Positions 41,507 through 49,773 of a stretch of DNA of 64,000 nt are shown one piece after another. The notes beneath the pieces are model-generated. The model made no database searches, was not told the DNA's origin, and saw nothing but the letters and a program-made list of their open reading frames with translations. Positions within the stretch are counted from its first letter, which is position 1; each line of letters starts with the position of its first letter. The stretch is taken from assembly GCF_004327985.1 (NCBI RefSeq), contig NZ_SJDL01000024.1, positions 1 through 64,000 on the forward strand, read 5' to 3'. The translations under genes and the position numbers were made by a program. This DNA is from Marinobacter halodurans (lineage in GTDB: Bacteria > Pseudomonadota > Gammaproteobacteria > Pseudomonadales > Oleiphilaceae).

Positions 41507-42466
41507 TTACAGGGAGGGCTTGGAATCGGGCTCCTTGTCGTGGATCTGGGCCATCTGCCGGACCTGTTCGCCCACCAGGCGGGGAACGCCGTCCGCCTGG
41601 TCCACCGCCAGTTCGACGGCGTGACGCTGGAACTCGATGCCGGGGTGGGCGTCGAGCAGCTTGTCCATCTTCTGCATCACGTCCTGCCACAGCTGGTCCT
41701 TGGTGGCCTTGTCCAGCTCCTCTTTGGGGCGATGGATCTCCAGCCAGACCTCATTACCGCTCATGCCCACCTTGACCGGCTGCCTGACGAACTGCACCGG
41801 CGTACCCTTGGGTACTTCGAACACCAGTTGGGAAATGTCGTCGTTGTACATGCGGATGCAGCCGTGGCTGACCTGCATGCCGATGCCGAACTTCTTGTTG
41901 GTGCCGTGGATCAGGTAGCCGTCCGCGCTCAGCTTGAGGGCATAGGGGCCAAGCGGGTTTTCCGGTCCGGGCGGAATCATCCGGGGCAGCGTTTCACCTT
42001 TCTCCTGGTATTCCTGGCGCACGCTGGTGGGCGGGTACCAGGCCGGCGACTCCAGGCGCATGGTGACCTTGGCTTTGGTCAGCGGCGACGGATTCTGCTC
42101 GGTGCCCACGCCCACCGGAAAGGTCTGCACGCCGTTGCCGGTATAGTAGTAGAGACGGAACTCCGCCAGGTTGATCACGATCCCCTTGCGCGGGGCGTCC
42201 GGCAGGATGTGCTGTTCCGGCAGGGTAATCTGCGTGCCGTCGCCGGGCAGCCAGGGGTCGACACCCGGGTTGGCATGGACCAGCTCCAGGTAGCCGATGC
42301 TGTTGCGGGTACCGATATCCGCAAACGTGTCTTCATAGCGGGTCTTCATGGTTGCCATGTGCCCGATCAGGTCGCCCTTGATCGGCATCACCGGTTGCCC
42401 GGCCAGTGCAGCCTGAGTGGAGAAAAGCAGGCAGGCTGCCATCAGGCCCCGTCTGAAACATGTCAT
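41507..42466 (-). CDS. L,D-transpeptidase, ErfK/YbiS type
   Basis: A 319-residue periplasmic enzyme. Signal peptide about 1-22 (ending AALAG), then a LysM-like segment (NSIGYLELVHANPGVDPWLPGDG), then the YkuD domain with HGTNKKFGIG and SHGCIRMYN (Cys203). The C-terminal extension of about 90 residues is typical of ErfK/YbiS/YcfS. In E. coli these anchor Braun lipoprotein to diaminopimelate. With the Lpp-like protein 3.2 kb away and its terminal lysine, the same role is plausible here. Confidence 0.9.
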   Translation of the reverse strand: MTCFRRGLMAACLLFSTQAALAGQPVMPIKGDLIGHMATMKTRYEDTFADIGTRNSIGYLELVHANPGVDPWLPGDGTQITLPEQHILPDAPRKGIVINLAEFRLYYYTGNGVQTFPVGVGTEQNPSPLTKAKVTMRLESPAWYPPTSVRQEYQEKGETLPRMIPPGPENPLGPYALKLSADGYLIHGTNKKFGIGMQVSHGCIRMYNDDISQLVFEVPKGTPVQFVRQPVKVGMSGNEVWLEIHRPKEELDKATKDQLWQDVMQKMDKLLDAHPGIEFQRHAVELAVDQADGVPRLVGEQVRQMAQIHDKEPDSKPSL

Positions 42467-42510
42467 TACTGAAATCCTTGGGACAGGTGTTCCGTCACTT
42501 CGTTGAACCG

Positions 42511-42538
42511 CAGGTCGGCAGGCATGCCGGCCGACCTG
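42511..42538. terminator. hairpin between the UPF0016 and L,D-transpeptidase genes
   Basis: CAGGTCGGC (42511-42519) pairs with GCCGACCTG (42530-42538); the inside is the palindrome GGCATGCC. It lies about 107 bases past the UPF0016 stop and 45 bases before the transpeptidase start on the minus strand, so it could end the first transcript. The adjacent T-rich run is on the plus-strand side. Confidence 0.45.
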
Positions 42539-42644
42539 TTTACTTTATAGGCACCTTTTGGAAGAGCCCATTATTCCACAGAGCGCGGCGCGTTTCTTCT
42601 CCCGCACCGCCGGATTACGGCAAAAACGCATGACGAATCAGTAA

Positions 42645-43229
42645 TCAGCCGGCCGTCAGGTTGATGCCGCTGAGGGCGCCCACCAGCGTCACGACGCCAA
42701 GCATGATAAACAGGCCGCAGGCAAACAGGCGGGCCGTTGCCAGTGGCATGCGGTCCATCAGCCATTGGCCGGCCAGGATGACCGGGACATTGGCCAGCAA
42801 CATGCCAACCGTGGTGCCCAGGACCACCATCAGGGTGTCGTCGAAGCGGGCGGCAAGCACCACGGTCGCGATCTGTGTCTTGTCGCCGATTTCCGCCAGG
42901 AAAAACATGATCAGGGTAGCGAAGAAGGCGCCGAAGCGCAGCAGTCCCGCGTCCTCGCTGTCGTCCTTGTCAGGGATCAGCAGCCACAGCGCGATGGCGA
43001 TGAAGCTGGTCGCCACAATCCAGGGCAGCCAGCTGGTCGGGATCAGCTTGGCTATCCAGGCGCCGAGCAGGGCCGACAGGGCGTGGTTGAGCAGTGTGGA
43101 AAACAGGATGCCCAGGATGATCGGCGTGCGTTTGCTGAAACGGCAGATCAGGAACAGGGACAGTAACTGGGTCTTGTCGCCGATTTCCGCGATGGCAACG
43201 GCGAAGGTCGAGGATAGGAACGCGTCCAT
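42645..43229 (-). CDS. mneA: UPF0016/GDT1 family Mn2+ exporter (MneA-like)
   Basis: A 194-residue membrane protein with six helices in two homologous halves. Each half has the family motif E-x-G-D-K-(T/S): IAEIGDKTQLL near residue 13 and LAEIGDKTQIA in the second half. Family members move Mn2+ or Ca2+ against protons; bacterial ones act as Mn2+ exporters. The yybP-ykoY riboswitch just upstream makes manganese export very likely. Single gene. Confidence 0.92.
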   Translation of the reverse strand: MDAFLSSTFAVAIAEIGDKTQLLSLFLICRFSKRTPIILGILFSTLLNHALSALLGAWIAKLIPTSWLPWIVATSFIAIALWLLIPDKDDSEDAGLLRFGAFFATLIMFFLAEIGDKTQIATVVLAARFDDTLMVVLGTTVGMLLANVPVILAGQWLMDRMPLATARLFACGLFIMLGVVTLVGALSGINLTAG

Positions 43230-43298
43230 TGAGTCTCCATGCAGGGGCGGATTTACGATGACACAGGGACAACCCGGCCTTCCGCCCCAACGGCAGAC

Positions 43299-43449
43299 CG
43301 CGTTATCCCAGGTCTCGTCAATCCCTTTGCAGGTGGGACGTGGCAGCCATGAGGATGTGCCTCAAGTTTGTTGACCGCCACCCGGAAGGCCATCGCCCTT
43401 TGTGTGAAAGAGATGCCCTTCGCGGAGACTACTCCCCCGGAGATGCGCG
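43299..43449 (-). ncRNA. yybP-ykoY manganese riboswitch
   Basis: On the minus strand the leader of the UPF0016 gene holds the class's conserved blocks in order: GGGGGAGTAG (rc of 43429-43438), GGTCAACAAACT, CATGGCTGCC, and GACGAGACCTGGGATAACGCG at its 3' end. The terminal CGCG segments (about 43446-43449 and 43299-43302) can close P1. The aptamer binds Mn2+ and turns on manganese exporters. About 70 bases to the start codon form the expression platform. This is recognition by eye; a covariance-model search would settle the exact ends. Confidence 0.88.
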
Positions 43450-43524
43450 AAGTTTACAGAACTCCCCGGGCCGGCACAACTTGACCTGCTGCCATTCGGT
43501 CAGGCGCAGGCGTTGTCGAGAAAT

Positions 43525-43547
43525 CAAATGCGATCAATTGGCATTTG
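43525..43547. promoter_or_regulatory. inverted repeat upstream of the FhuF-like gene, Fur-box candidate
   Basis: CAAATGC (43525-43531), 9 bases, GCATTTG (43541-43547). The AT-rich dyad sits about 93 bases before the ferric-reductase start, where an iron-responsive operator would be. It only loosely resembles GATAATGATAATCATTATC. Confidence 0.4.
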
Positions 43548-43639
43548 CGATTGAAGGGGGTGCCCGGTAAACTGCGGCCCATCCTGGCCAGCCCGTTCCC
43601 CGACCGGCTGGCGCTCATGCCCGCGGGAGCCGTTGCACA

Positions 43640-44401
43640 ATGTCCCTGGCACAGCATATTGCCCGGAGTCACTTCTACGCCCTTTCGGCCGAGATCAATC
43701 CGGCGCTGGCCGGCGACCAGGTGCCGCCGCCTGGCCGGTGCCTGTGTGTACAGGACGATAATCGGGCCGTCCTGCAGACCCTCTACGCCAATCTCAGCGA
43801 AAGTTATCCGGAAGCCGGCATGCCCTACTGGTCGGTGCGCACCTGGGGGCTAATGGTGTGGCAGCCGATCATCCTGACGGTGATCGGCGTGCATGGCGCT
43901 GGGGTCCTCCCGCCGCTGGGGGCGCTGCGCCAGAACGTGGGCGAGCTGATGGTGTCGGGCTACAGCCTGCCGGAGGACGGCTGGGAGCATGGCCCGGAAG
44001 CGCAACTGCTCCAGCGTGGCGGACAGTCGCTGCGGGCACTGTGCGACAGCCTGCTGGCGGAACTGCGGGCGATCACCCCGATCAAGCCGCTCAACGCCCT
44101 GCGGCTGGTGGCGGACAGCCTGCTGAGTGCCATCGCCAGGCTGGATCGGATTCGCCCCGAACTGGCCCGGTCCCGGCGGCTGGAGTTGGCCCGGACCTGG
44201 TTGCAGGCGATGGGGCTGGAAGGTCAAAGTTCGCTGATGCCGCTGCCCCTGCCGGACGGCCGCACGACACTGGTGCTGGACCGAAAGGGTTGCTGCATGC
44301 ATTACCGCCGCCACGACGGCGAGCTGTGTGCCACCTGTCCCAAGCTGAAGGGCGAGGAACGGCTCGCCCGCCTGCGACAAGAGCTGATGAACGACGCTTG
44401 A
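43640..44401 (+). CDS. FhuF-like siderophore-iron reductase
   Basis: A 253-residue cytosolic protein that probably reduces ferric siderophore to release iron. The C-terminal cysteine motif KGCCMHYRRHDGELCATCPK gives CC-x10-C-x2-C, the unusual [2Fe-2S] site of FhuF. Upstream, PYWSVRTWGLMVWQPIILTV matches the FhuF family's conserved core. No siderophore biosynthesis or TonB receptor gene is nearby. A truncated ABC-ATPase beginning overlaps its end, so it was probably once part of a siderophore transport operon. Confidence 0.82.
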   Translation: MSLAQHIARSHFYALSAEINPALAGDQVPPPGRCLCVQDDNRAVLQTLYANLSESYPEAGMPYWSVRTWGLMVWQPIILTVIGVHGAGVLPPLGALRQNVGELMVSGYSLPEDGWEHGPEAQLLQRGGQSLRALCDSLLAELRAITPIKPLNALRLVADSLLSAIARLDRIRPELARSRRLELARTWLQAMGLEGQSSLMPLPLPDGRTTLVLDRKGCCMHYRRHDGELCATCPKLKGEERLARLRQELMNDA

Positions 44402-44555
44402 ACTGAACGGCATACGCGTGCACCGGGACGGTCGGGACATCCTGGCGTTGCCGGAGCTGTCGATTTCCGGGCACGAATTCACGGTGATCCTCGGCCACGA
44501 CGGCTCGGGCAAGTCGACGTTGATGAACCCGCTGGCGCGGCGGCGAGGGCGTTGA
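44391..44555 (+). pseudogene. truncated ABC-transporter ATPase (iron-siderophore type), N-terminal stump
   Basis: The frame from 44391 reads LELNGIRVHRDGRDILAL, continues into FTVILGHDGSGKSTLMN (Walker A GHDGSGKST) and stops at 44553-44555 after NPLARRRGR. This is the first 50 or so residues of an ABC ATPase; Q-loop, signature and Walker B are all gone. It overlaps the 3' end of the FhuF-like gene in the spacing of a former operon and lacks a good start codon (only CTG or an internal GTG). A deletion joined it to the MFS/marR block. Confidence 0.75.
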
Positions 44556-44570
44556 GCGTCACGCCGGGCG

Positions 44571-45962
44571 TCAGCCCGGAATCCGGCGTATGGGCCAGAG
44601 GGCGACCAGGACAAAGACGGTGACCAGCCACCAGGCGCTGTGGAAGGCGTCGATGGTGGGCAGGCCGTGGCTGTGATCGCCGTATTCCAGCGTCAGGGCC
44701 ACGATGTTGACGCCGAAGGCGCCGCCCAATTGCCGGGTGAAGTTGATGATGCTGGAGCCGTAGCCCAGCTCATGGGGTTCCAGCGGGTTGAGGGCGCCGG
44801 TGGACAGGGAGGGCATGATCAGGCCCAGGCCGATGCGGCCGATCACGGCCCAGGTGGCCAGCCAGAAAAAGCCCGGCGCCTGGTCGGAAACCGCGAACAG
44901 TGCGGTGGACAGGGCAAACACCAGGATCCCGGCCATGACCATGCGTCGTGCCGGTTTGCGGTCGGCGAGCCAGCCGGCAATCGGGAAGGTGATGCCCAGG
45001 GCGATACCGGCCGGCAGCATCAACAGCCCGGCTTCGGTGGCGGAGAATTGCAGGGCGGACTGCACGAACAGCGGGATCAGGTAGGTCGACCCGAACAGGG
45101 CTAGCCCCAGCGCCACGGCCCCCAGGCAGGCGCTGCGGAATTCGGGGCGGCGCATTAGCCCCAGATGCAGCAGCGGGTTGTCGGCGCGGCGCTCGCGGCG
45201 GGCGAACAGGATCAGCGCCAGCAGCGCGAGGGCGCCGCTGACGGCGATGCGCGGGCCTTCGCCTTGGGCATGTTGCAGGGTGTTGAGCGCATCGAGACTG
45301 CTGGCGATGAACAGGGCCAGCCACAGGAAGCCGGCGAAGTCGAACCGGTATGGGGCCGGCTGGCTCACCGGCCAGGGCAGGTAGCGATACACCATGAACA
45401 CGCCCAGCAGGGTTACCGGGACCGGCGCAAACATCACGTAGCGCCAGCTCAGCTGGTCGACGATGAAGCCGCCGATCACCGGCCCCAGCGCCGGTGCCAG
45501 GATCACACCCATGCCGTAGATTCCCATGGCCTGTCCGCGCTGCTCGCGGGGAAAGGCGCGGAACACCAGGTACATGGCCATCGGTTGCATCAGGCCGGCC
45601 ATGGCGCCCATGCCGATGCGGGACAGGATCAGCCACTGTGGCGAGGTGGCAAATCCGCCGGCCACGGACATCACGCTGAACAGGATCATGGCGCTAGCGA
45701 GCGTCCGGCGCAGGCCGAAGTGATCCAGCAGCCAGCCGGTGGTGAGCATGGTGGTGGTCATGGCGGCGATGAAACCGGTGACCAGCCAGTGGGCCTGGCC
45801 CTGGCCGATCGCGAAGTAGGCCATGATGTCCGGCAGCGCGACGTTGACGATGGTCGCGCTGAGCACCGTCGCCATGGTGCCCAGCATCACCGTGGCGACC
45901 GCCAGCCAGCGCCAGCGGGCACCGTGACGTTCGCGCAGTGCGTCCAGACTGAAGTCTTTCAG
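44571..45962 (-). CDS. MFS drug:proton antiporter, DHA2 (EmrB/QacA) type, start uncertain
   Basis: A multidrug-efflux-type MFS protein with about 14 helices, motif A-like GWLLDHFGLRRTLAS, motif C IYGMGVILAPALGPVIGG and GFIVDQLSWRYVMF. The conventional start (GTG 45890) would cut into helix 1. The frame continues upstream through LKDFSLDALRERHGARWRWLAVATVM to a CTG at 45962, which has GGAGG exactly 8 bases before it; I extend the gene there (463 residues). Alternatively ATG 45981 is the start and the run of seven C (rc of 45962-45968) carries a one-base frameshift. It follows marR by about 44 bases. Confidence 0.8.
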   Translation of the reverse strand: MKDFSLDALRERHGARWRWLAVATVMLGTMATVLSATIVNVALPDIMAYFAIGQGQAHWLVTGFIAAMTTTMLTTGWLLDHFGLRRTLASAMILFSVMSVAGGFATSPQWLILSRIGMGAMAGLMQPMAMYLVFRAFPREQRGQAMGIYGMGVILAPALGPVIGGFIVDQLSWRYVMFAPVPVTLLGVFMVYRYLPWPVSQPAPYRFDFAGFLWLALFIASSLDALNTLQHAQGEGPRIAVSGALALLALILFARRERRADNPLLHLGLMRRPEFRSACLGAVALGLALFGSTYLIPLFVQSALQFSATEAGLLMLPAGIALGITFPIAGWLADRKPARRMVMAGILVFALSTALFAVSDQAPGFFWLATWAVIGRIGLGLIMPSLSTGALNPLEPHELGYGSSIINFTRQLGGAFGVNIVALTLEYGDHSHGLPTIDAFHSAWWLVTVFVLVALWPIRRIPG

Positions 45963-46006
45963 GGGGGGAGCCTCCGTCCATGGCGTCGGCGGGAGATCGG
46001 GGAGGA

Positions 46007-46438
46007 TTACTGTCCCTGCAGTTGCTCGGCGTTCTTCATGATACGGTTGAATACCCGGAGTACGACTTCCAGGTCGGCCTCGTCGACGCCCTCGAGCATT
46101 TCCTCGCGGAGCTTCTCGCCGCGGCTGTTGAGGTCGTCCATGAAGGCCTCGCCGGCTTTGGTCAGGTGAAGGCGGCGGGCACGGCGGTCTTTCTGGCAGG
46201 GGCGACGTTCGATCAGGCCCTGGCCTTCGAGGCTGTCCAGCAGGCGCACGAGTGTCGGGTTCTCGATGGCCATCAGGCTGGCCAATTCCCGCTGCGTCAG
46301 GCCTTCGCCGCCTTTCTGGAGGTAGACCATCGTGGTCCAGCGGGCCTGGGTGACGCCCAGGTCCTTGAGTCGTTCATCAAGCAGTTTGCGCCAGCGGCGG
46401 GTGACACGTGCCACGGCAAAAGGAAACTGGTCTTTCAT
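46007..46438 (-). CDS. MarR-family transcriptional regulator
   Basis: A 143-residue winged-helix repressor from ATG 46438, preceded by GGGAG; the frame is open to 46498 but those 20 residues are unlike MarR. The DNA-binding part is LTQRELASLMAIENPTLVRLLDSLEGQGLIERRPCQKDRRARRL cut into helix, recognition helix and wing (DRRARR is the wing). Dimer helices lie at both ends. It is the first gene of a marR-MFS pair and probably represses it; the AT-rich stretch 46499-46550 is the likely operator region. Confidence 0.9.
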   Translation of the reverse strand: MKDQFPFAVARVTRRWRKLLDERLKDLGVTQARWTTMVYLQKGGEGLTQRELASLMAIENPTLVRLLDSLEGQGLIERRPCQKDRRARRLHLTKAGEAFMDDLNSRGEKLREEMLEGVDEADLEVVLRVFNRIMKNAEQLQGQ

Positions 46439-46596
46439 CAAAAACTCCCGACAGGATGCGGTCACGCAGGGTGGATCGTAAAAGCGTGACATGGTCATTA
46501 ATACTAGTTTGCTAACAGTTGTAATGAAAACAGATGCGGGATCGAAATTAACATGAGGGAAAACCGAAAGCGCTTTGCCTGGGCAATCTCTGTGTT

Positions 46597-46806
46597 ATGA
46601 AACAACCGATTACAGGTTTCTACCGGGATCCGGACGGCGACTGGGTGGCGAGGCTGGCCTGCGGCCATGGCCAGCACGTCCGGCATCGACCGCCCTTTAT
46701 CAACCGCCCCTGGGTCACGACCGCTGAGGGGCGGCGTGGCCGGCTGGGCGTCTGCCTGGACTGCCTGAAATGCGATCGCGGGGAGCCCGTCGACACCTCA
46801 GGCTGA
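46597..46806 (+). CDS. DUF3565 small protein
   Basis: A 69-residue soluble protein. Its conserved core LACGHGQHVRHRPPFINRPWV and CLDCLKCDRGEP matches DUF3565: Cys22, a run of His (24, 27, 30) and a late C-x2-C, suggestive of a zinc-binding knuckle. Function unknown. Its 3' end overlaps the convergent MFS gene by 9 bases. Confidence 0.8.
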   Translation: MKQPITGFYRDPDGDWVARLACGHGQHVRHRPPFINRPWVTTAEGRRGRLGVCLDCLKCDRGEPVDTSG

Positions 46807-48087
46807 CGGTTCGGTGGCGGACTCCTCGGCGATTTCAGCGGCTTCCGGCGAAGTCTGGAATGTCTCGTTGCGCGGGTCCATCTCCGTCAGCACGGGCATG
46901 GCCTCGGGCATGGTGCTGACGAAGTGCTCCTGTTGCTCCACCGGAATGTCCTCGGTGGTCCAGATGTACCAGCCGGTGATACCCGCCAACAGGACCAGGA
47001 AGCCGGCGCTGCCCAGGAACAGGCCGCCCGGGCCGGTCAGGCTGATCAGCTCCGAGATCACCAGCGGGCCCAGCACGCTGCCGAGGCCATAGCTCAGCAG
47101 CAGCGTGGCGCTGGCGGCCACGATATGGGACTGTTCCATGCGGTCGTTGGTGATGGCCACGGCGATCGGGTACAGCGCCGCGGACAGACCGGTAAAGGCG
47201 CCCACGGCCGCGATCAGCAGGACGGGGTGGTCCACTCCCAGGAAAGCCGCCGCGCAGGCTGCCAGGGCCGCGACGATGGACAGCGTCAGCATCACCCGGC
47301 GCCGGTCGAAACGGTCGCAGACCCGGCCCATCGGCCAGGCCAGCAGCATGGCGGCGATGATGGCCGTGGCCATGAAAATGGAGGTCTGCGCCAGGTTCAG
47401 GCCGATCAGCGTGGCATAGACCGGCCCGAGGGCGTAGAAGGTGCCGATCAATACGCCGCAGATCAGAGCTCCCAGAACCCCGGTCGTGGACTGGCGCAGC
47501 ATGGCGAAGATGGAAATCCGCGCCACCTGTCCGATGGCCGGCGCTTCCATCCGGGTCAGTGACAGGGGGATCAGTGACAGCGTCAGCAGGATCGCGGCAA
47601 TCGTATAGAGCAGGAACGACGCCGGGTCGCCCAGGTTGACGATCAACTGGCCGGCGGCCACGGAGATGAAAAACACGATCTGGTAGACGGCGAACAGGGT
47701 GCCGCGATTGCTGTTGGTGGCGCGGCTGCTGAACCAGCTCTCCACCACCAGCAGGACCCCGGCCATGCTGAAACCGGACAGCACCCGCAGGACCGCCCAG
47801 AATGTCATCGACAGCGCCACCGGATACAGCAACGCCGTAACGGCCGTCATGGCCGAGAACACGGCGAAGGCGCGAATGTGCCCGACCCGCTCGATCACCC
47901 GGTTCACCGACAGGGTGCCGATCACGAATCCGATGGAATAGCAGGCCAGCACACGGCCGATGGTGCCGGGGTCAATGGATTCGAGCCCCAGCCGGATACC
48001 CAGCAGCGTCATCAGGAAGGCGTTGCCGCTGACCAGCAGCATGGTGCTGAGAATCAGGGCGGACAGGGAGGCGACCATTCGAGTCAT
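46798..48087 (-). CDS. MFS transporter, YcaD-like
   Basis: A 429-residue MFS protein with 12 helices. GRVLACYSIGFVIGTLSVNRVIERVGHIRAF spans helix 2 and the 2-3 loop, and GRVCDRFDRRRVM is the second-half motif A. The architecture and VVESWFSSRATNSNRGTLFAVYQ are typical of the YcaD/DHA1 group, whose substrates are mostly unknown. The C-terminal tail of about 60 residues is acidic and polar, beyond the last helix. It is convergent with DUF3565, overlapping by 9 bases. Confidence 0.82.
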   Translation of the reverse strand: MTRMVASLSALILSTMLLVSGNAFLMTLLGIRLGLESIDPGTIGRVLACYSIGFVIGTLSVNRVIERVGHIRAFAVFSAMTAVTALLYPVALSMTFWAVLRVLSGFSMAGVLLVVESWFSSRATNSNRGTLFAVYQIVFFISVAAGQLIVNLGDPASFLLYTIAAILLTLSLIPLSLTRMEAPAIGQVARISIFAMLRQSTTGVLGALICGVLIGTFYALGPVYATLIGLNLAQTSIFMATAIIAAMLLAWPMGRVCDRFDRRRVMLTLSIVAALAACAAAFLGVDHPVLLIAAVGAFTGLSAALYPIAVAITNDRMEQSHIVAASATLLLSYGLGSVLGPLVISELISLTGPGGLFLGSAGFLVLLAGITGWYIWTTEDIPVEQQEHFVSTMPEAMPVLTEMDPRNETFQTSPEAAEIAEESATEPSA

Positions 48088-48393
48088 GGCAAATTTCCGG
48101 AATTCCGTGGCGACAGCGGTTCAACTACACACCATAGCAGCCACCTGAGGAGCATGCCGGTTGTGGCCGATTTAATCAGAGGACGCTGTTGTAGGCGATT
48201 ACGCACTTCCCGAATGGCGGATGTTACCTGAATGTAAGTGGTGGATTTCTCTGGAAACAGCCACACTAAGCGTTCATTGTTTAACGTTATTTGACATTAA
48301 TGTGCCGTAACACGCGGCGTGTTGGGAAGCTGATAGCATATCGACTCTGGTTACGGATTGATCGGAATTCAATCAGTTGAGAAAGAGCGCCAC
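48088..48393. promoter_or_regulatory. divergent promoter region of the MFS and WYL genes, with dyads
   Basis: No gene in these 306 bases. The half near the WYL gene is AT-rich and carries three dyads: TAACGTTA (48282-48289), the perfect palindrome ACATTAATGT (48294-48303), and GATTGA-7-TCAATC (48356-48374), which ends 19 bases before the WYL start. WYL regulators of this type often autoregulate through inverted repeats at such positions. Confidence 0.45.
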
Positions 48394-49260
48394 ATGATGA
48401 AAAAAACGGACTGGCCCATTCGATGGGATCTCCTGCTACGTTACCGCCTGATTGAGATTATCGCGTTATGGGAGGGTCGCCTGACGACCAACCATATCTG
48501 CCATGCTTTCGGGATTGGTCGTCAGCAGGCTTCGAAGGACATCAACACCTATCTGCGGGAGGTCGCGCCAGGCAACCTGGAGTACGACCGCCACCTGAAG
48601 GGCTACGTGCCTGCCGAGCAGTTTCGTCCCGCGGTGACGCAGGGGCGCTCTGACGAATACCTGGAGGTCCTGGGGCGCGACCATGCCCTGAGCGAGACCT
48701 TCGAGTCCCTGGATCTGGGGCTGCCGAATACCGAGATCCTGCACGTACCGCGTCGTCTGGCGGAGCCGGAAGTGGTGCGGCCGATCGTGCTGGCCACGCG
48801 CCAGGGGCGTCGGCTGGAAGCCGAATACTTCTCGCTGACCCGTCCCGAGGGCGAGCGGCGCACGCTCGAACCGCACACCCTGGTGTACAGCGGCCAGCGC
48901 TGGCATGTCCGTGCCTGGTGCGAAACCAACGGTGAGTACCGGGACTTCGTGCTCAGCCGGTTCCGCGGCGTGCCCCAGGTCCTGCCCGAGCGGAGCCGTC
49001 ACAAGGCCCGTAACGACGAGGCCTGGAACACCACGGTCAACATCATCCTGCGGCCGGATCAGCGCCTGTCGGCCGACCAGCAGGCCATCGTGGCCAACGA
49101 TTACGCCATGGTGAACGGCGAGCTGAAGATCGAGAGCCGGGCCGCCCTGGTGCGTTACATGCTGACCCTGGCCGGACTCAGCGGCGATACCCCGCACAGC
49201 GATCCACTGGTCCAGCAGCTGGAGCTGGCCAATCGCGAAGACCTGCAAGCCTGGCTGTAA
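48394..49260 (+). CDS. WYL-domain transcriptional regulator, BrxR/CapW-like
   Basis: A 288-residue regulator: N-terminal winged helix (about 1-85; RLTTNHICHAFGIGRQQASKDINTYL is helix-turn-helix plus recognition helix, split here for reading), WYL domain (about 115-200; QRWHVRAWCE is the WYL strand with W-H-V in place of W-Y-L), and a WCX-like C-terminus. The order and N-terminal sequence match BrxR/CapW repressors that sit in front of phage-defence operons (BREX, CBASS). Here there is no defence gene beside it: the next gene is on the other strand. ATG 48394, an ATG follows directly. Confidence 0.85.
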   Translation: MMKKTDWPIRWDLLLRYRLIEIIALWEGRLTTNHICHAFGIGRQQASKDINTYLREVAPGNLEYDRHLKGYVPAEQFRPAVTQGRSDEYLEVLGRDHALSETFESLDLGLPNTEILHVPRRLAEPEVVRPIVLATRQGRRLEAEYFSLTRPEGERRTLEPHTLVYSGQRWHVRAWCETNGEYRDFVLSRFRGVPQVLPERSRHKARNDEAWNTTVNIILRPDQRLSADQQAIVANDYAMVNGELKIESRAALVRYMLTLAGLSGDTPHSDPLVQQLELANREDLQAWL

Positions 49261-49278
49261 GACTTGGCACCGGCGGAT

Positions 49279-49686
49279 TCAGCCGTCCGCCACGTGCGAG
49301 GCCCGCCATTCACGGATTTCCCGGGCCCACCTCTCCGCACGGTCACGCCGGTTGAGCGTGGCCAGACCGATTGCCTGGTGCTCCGGGTCGTCCAGTTCGA
49401 TCTGCACCTTGTGGCGATGCTGGGCCGATTCCATTTCCTGCCCGATGACATCAATGCTGACAATCTGTGCCGCCCGGAAGATCTGGTAACGGCCCGGCCA
49501 GACGACGGCAAAGCGGTCGGTGCCCTGCTCCGTCACCACCGTGAGGCTCGAGGACCAGCGCTGTCCGGGCACGAACCCCTGGCGCCTCAGCGCCGCCATC
49601 GACCGGTTCCGGCGACGCGCCTGGAACAGCATCAGCGCGCCAATGGCGACCAGGGCAATGACGATCAGGGCCACTGGATTGCTCAT
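49279..49686 (-). CDS. membrane-anchored small protein, unknown function
   Basis: A 135-residue protein: one N-terminal helix (about 4-22, NPVALIVIALVAIGALMLF), a basic stretch (QARRRNRSMAALRRQ), then a small beta-rich soluble part, VPGQRWSSSLTVV and DRFAVVWPGRYQIFRAAQ, resembling a PH-like or TMEM-type cytosolic domain, and a charged C-terminal helix. ATG 49686 follows GGAGAG. The much longer frame that continues upstream on this strand is antisense to the nuclease gene and is not real. Convergent with the WYL gene; their ends are 18 bases apart. Confidence 0.65.
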   Translation of the reverse strand: MSNPVALIVIALVAIGALMLFQARRRNRSMAALRRQGFVPGQRWSSSLTVVTEQGTDRFAVVWPGRYQIFRAAQIVSIDVIGQEMESAQHRHKVQIELDDPEHQAIGLATLNRRDRAERWAREIREWRASHVADG

Positions 49687-49773
49687 TGATTCTCTCCATT
49701 GCATCGGCTGCAGGTGTCGGGGACACTGCGTCCTCTCACCCTTCCCACGCATTATGGTTTTACGAGAGGCATC

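Noticed and set aside
40139-42472. Long plus-strand frame of 777 codons
   Set aside because: It is a shadow of nfeD, the SDR and an L,D-transpeptidase on the other strand, with low-complexity composition.
46499-46560. Defined MarR operator
   Set aside because: The region is AT-rich and contains ACTAGT and TTTGCTAAC, but no clear dyad of MarR length, so no site was called.
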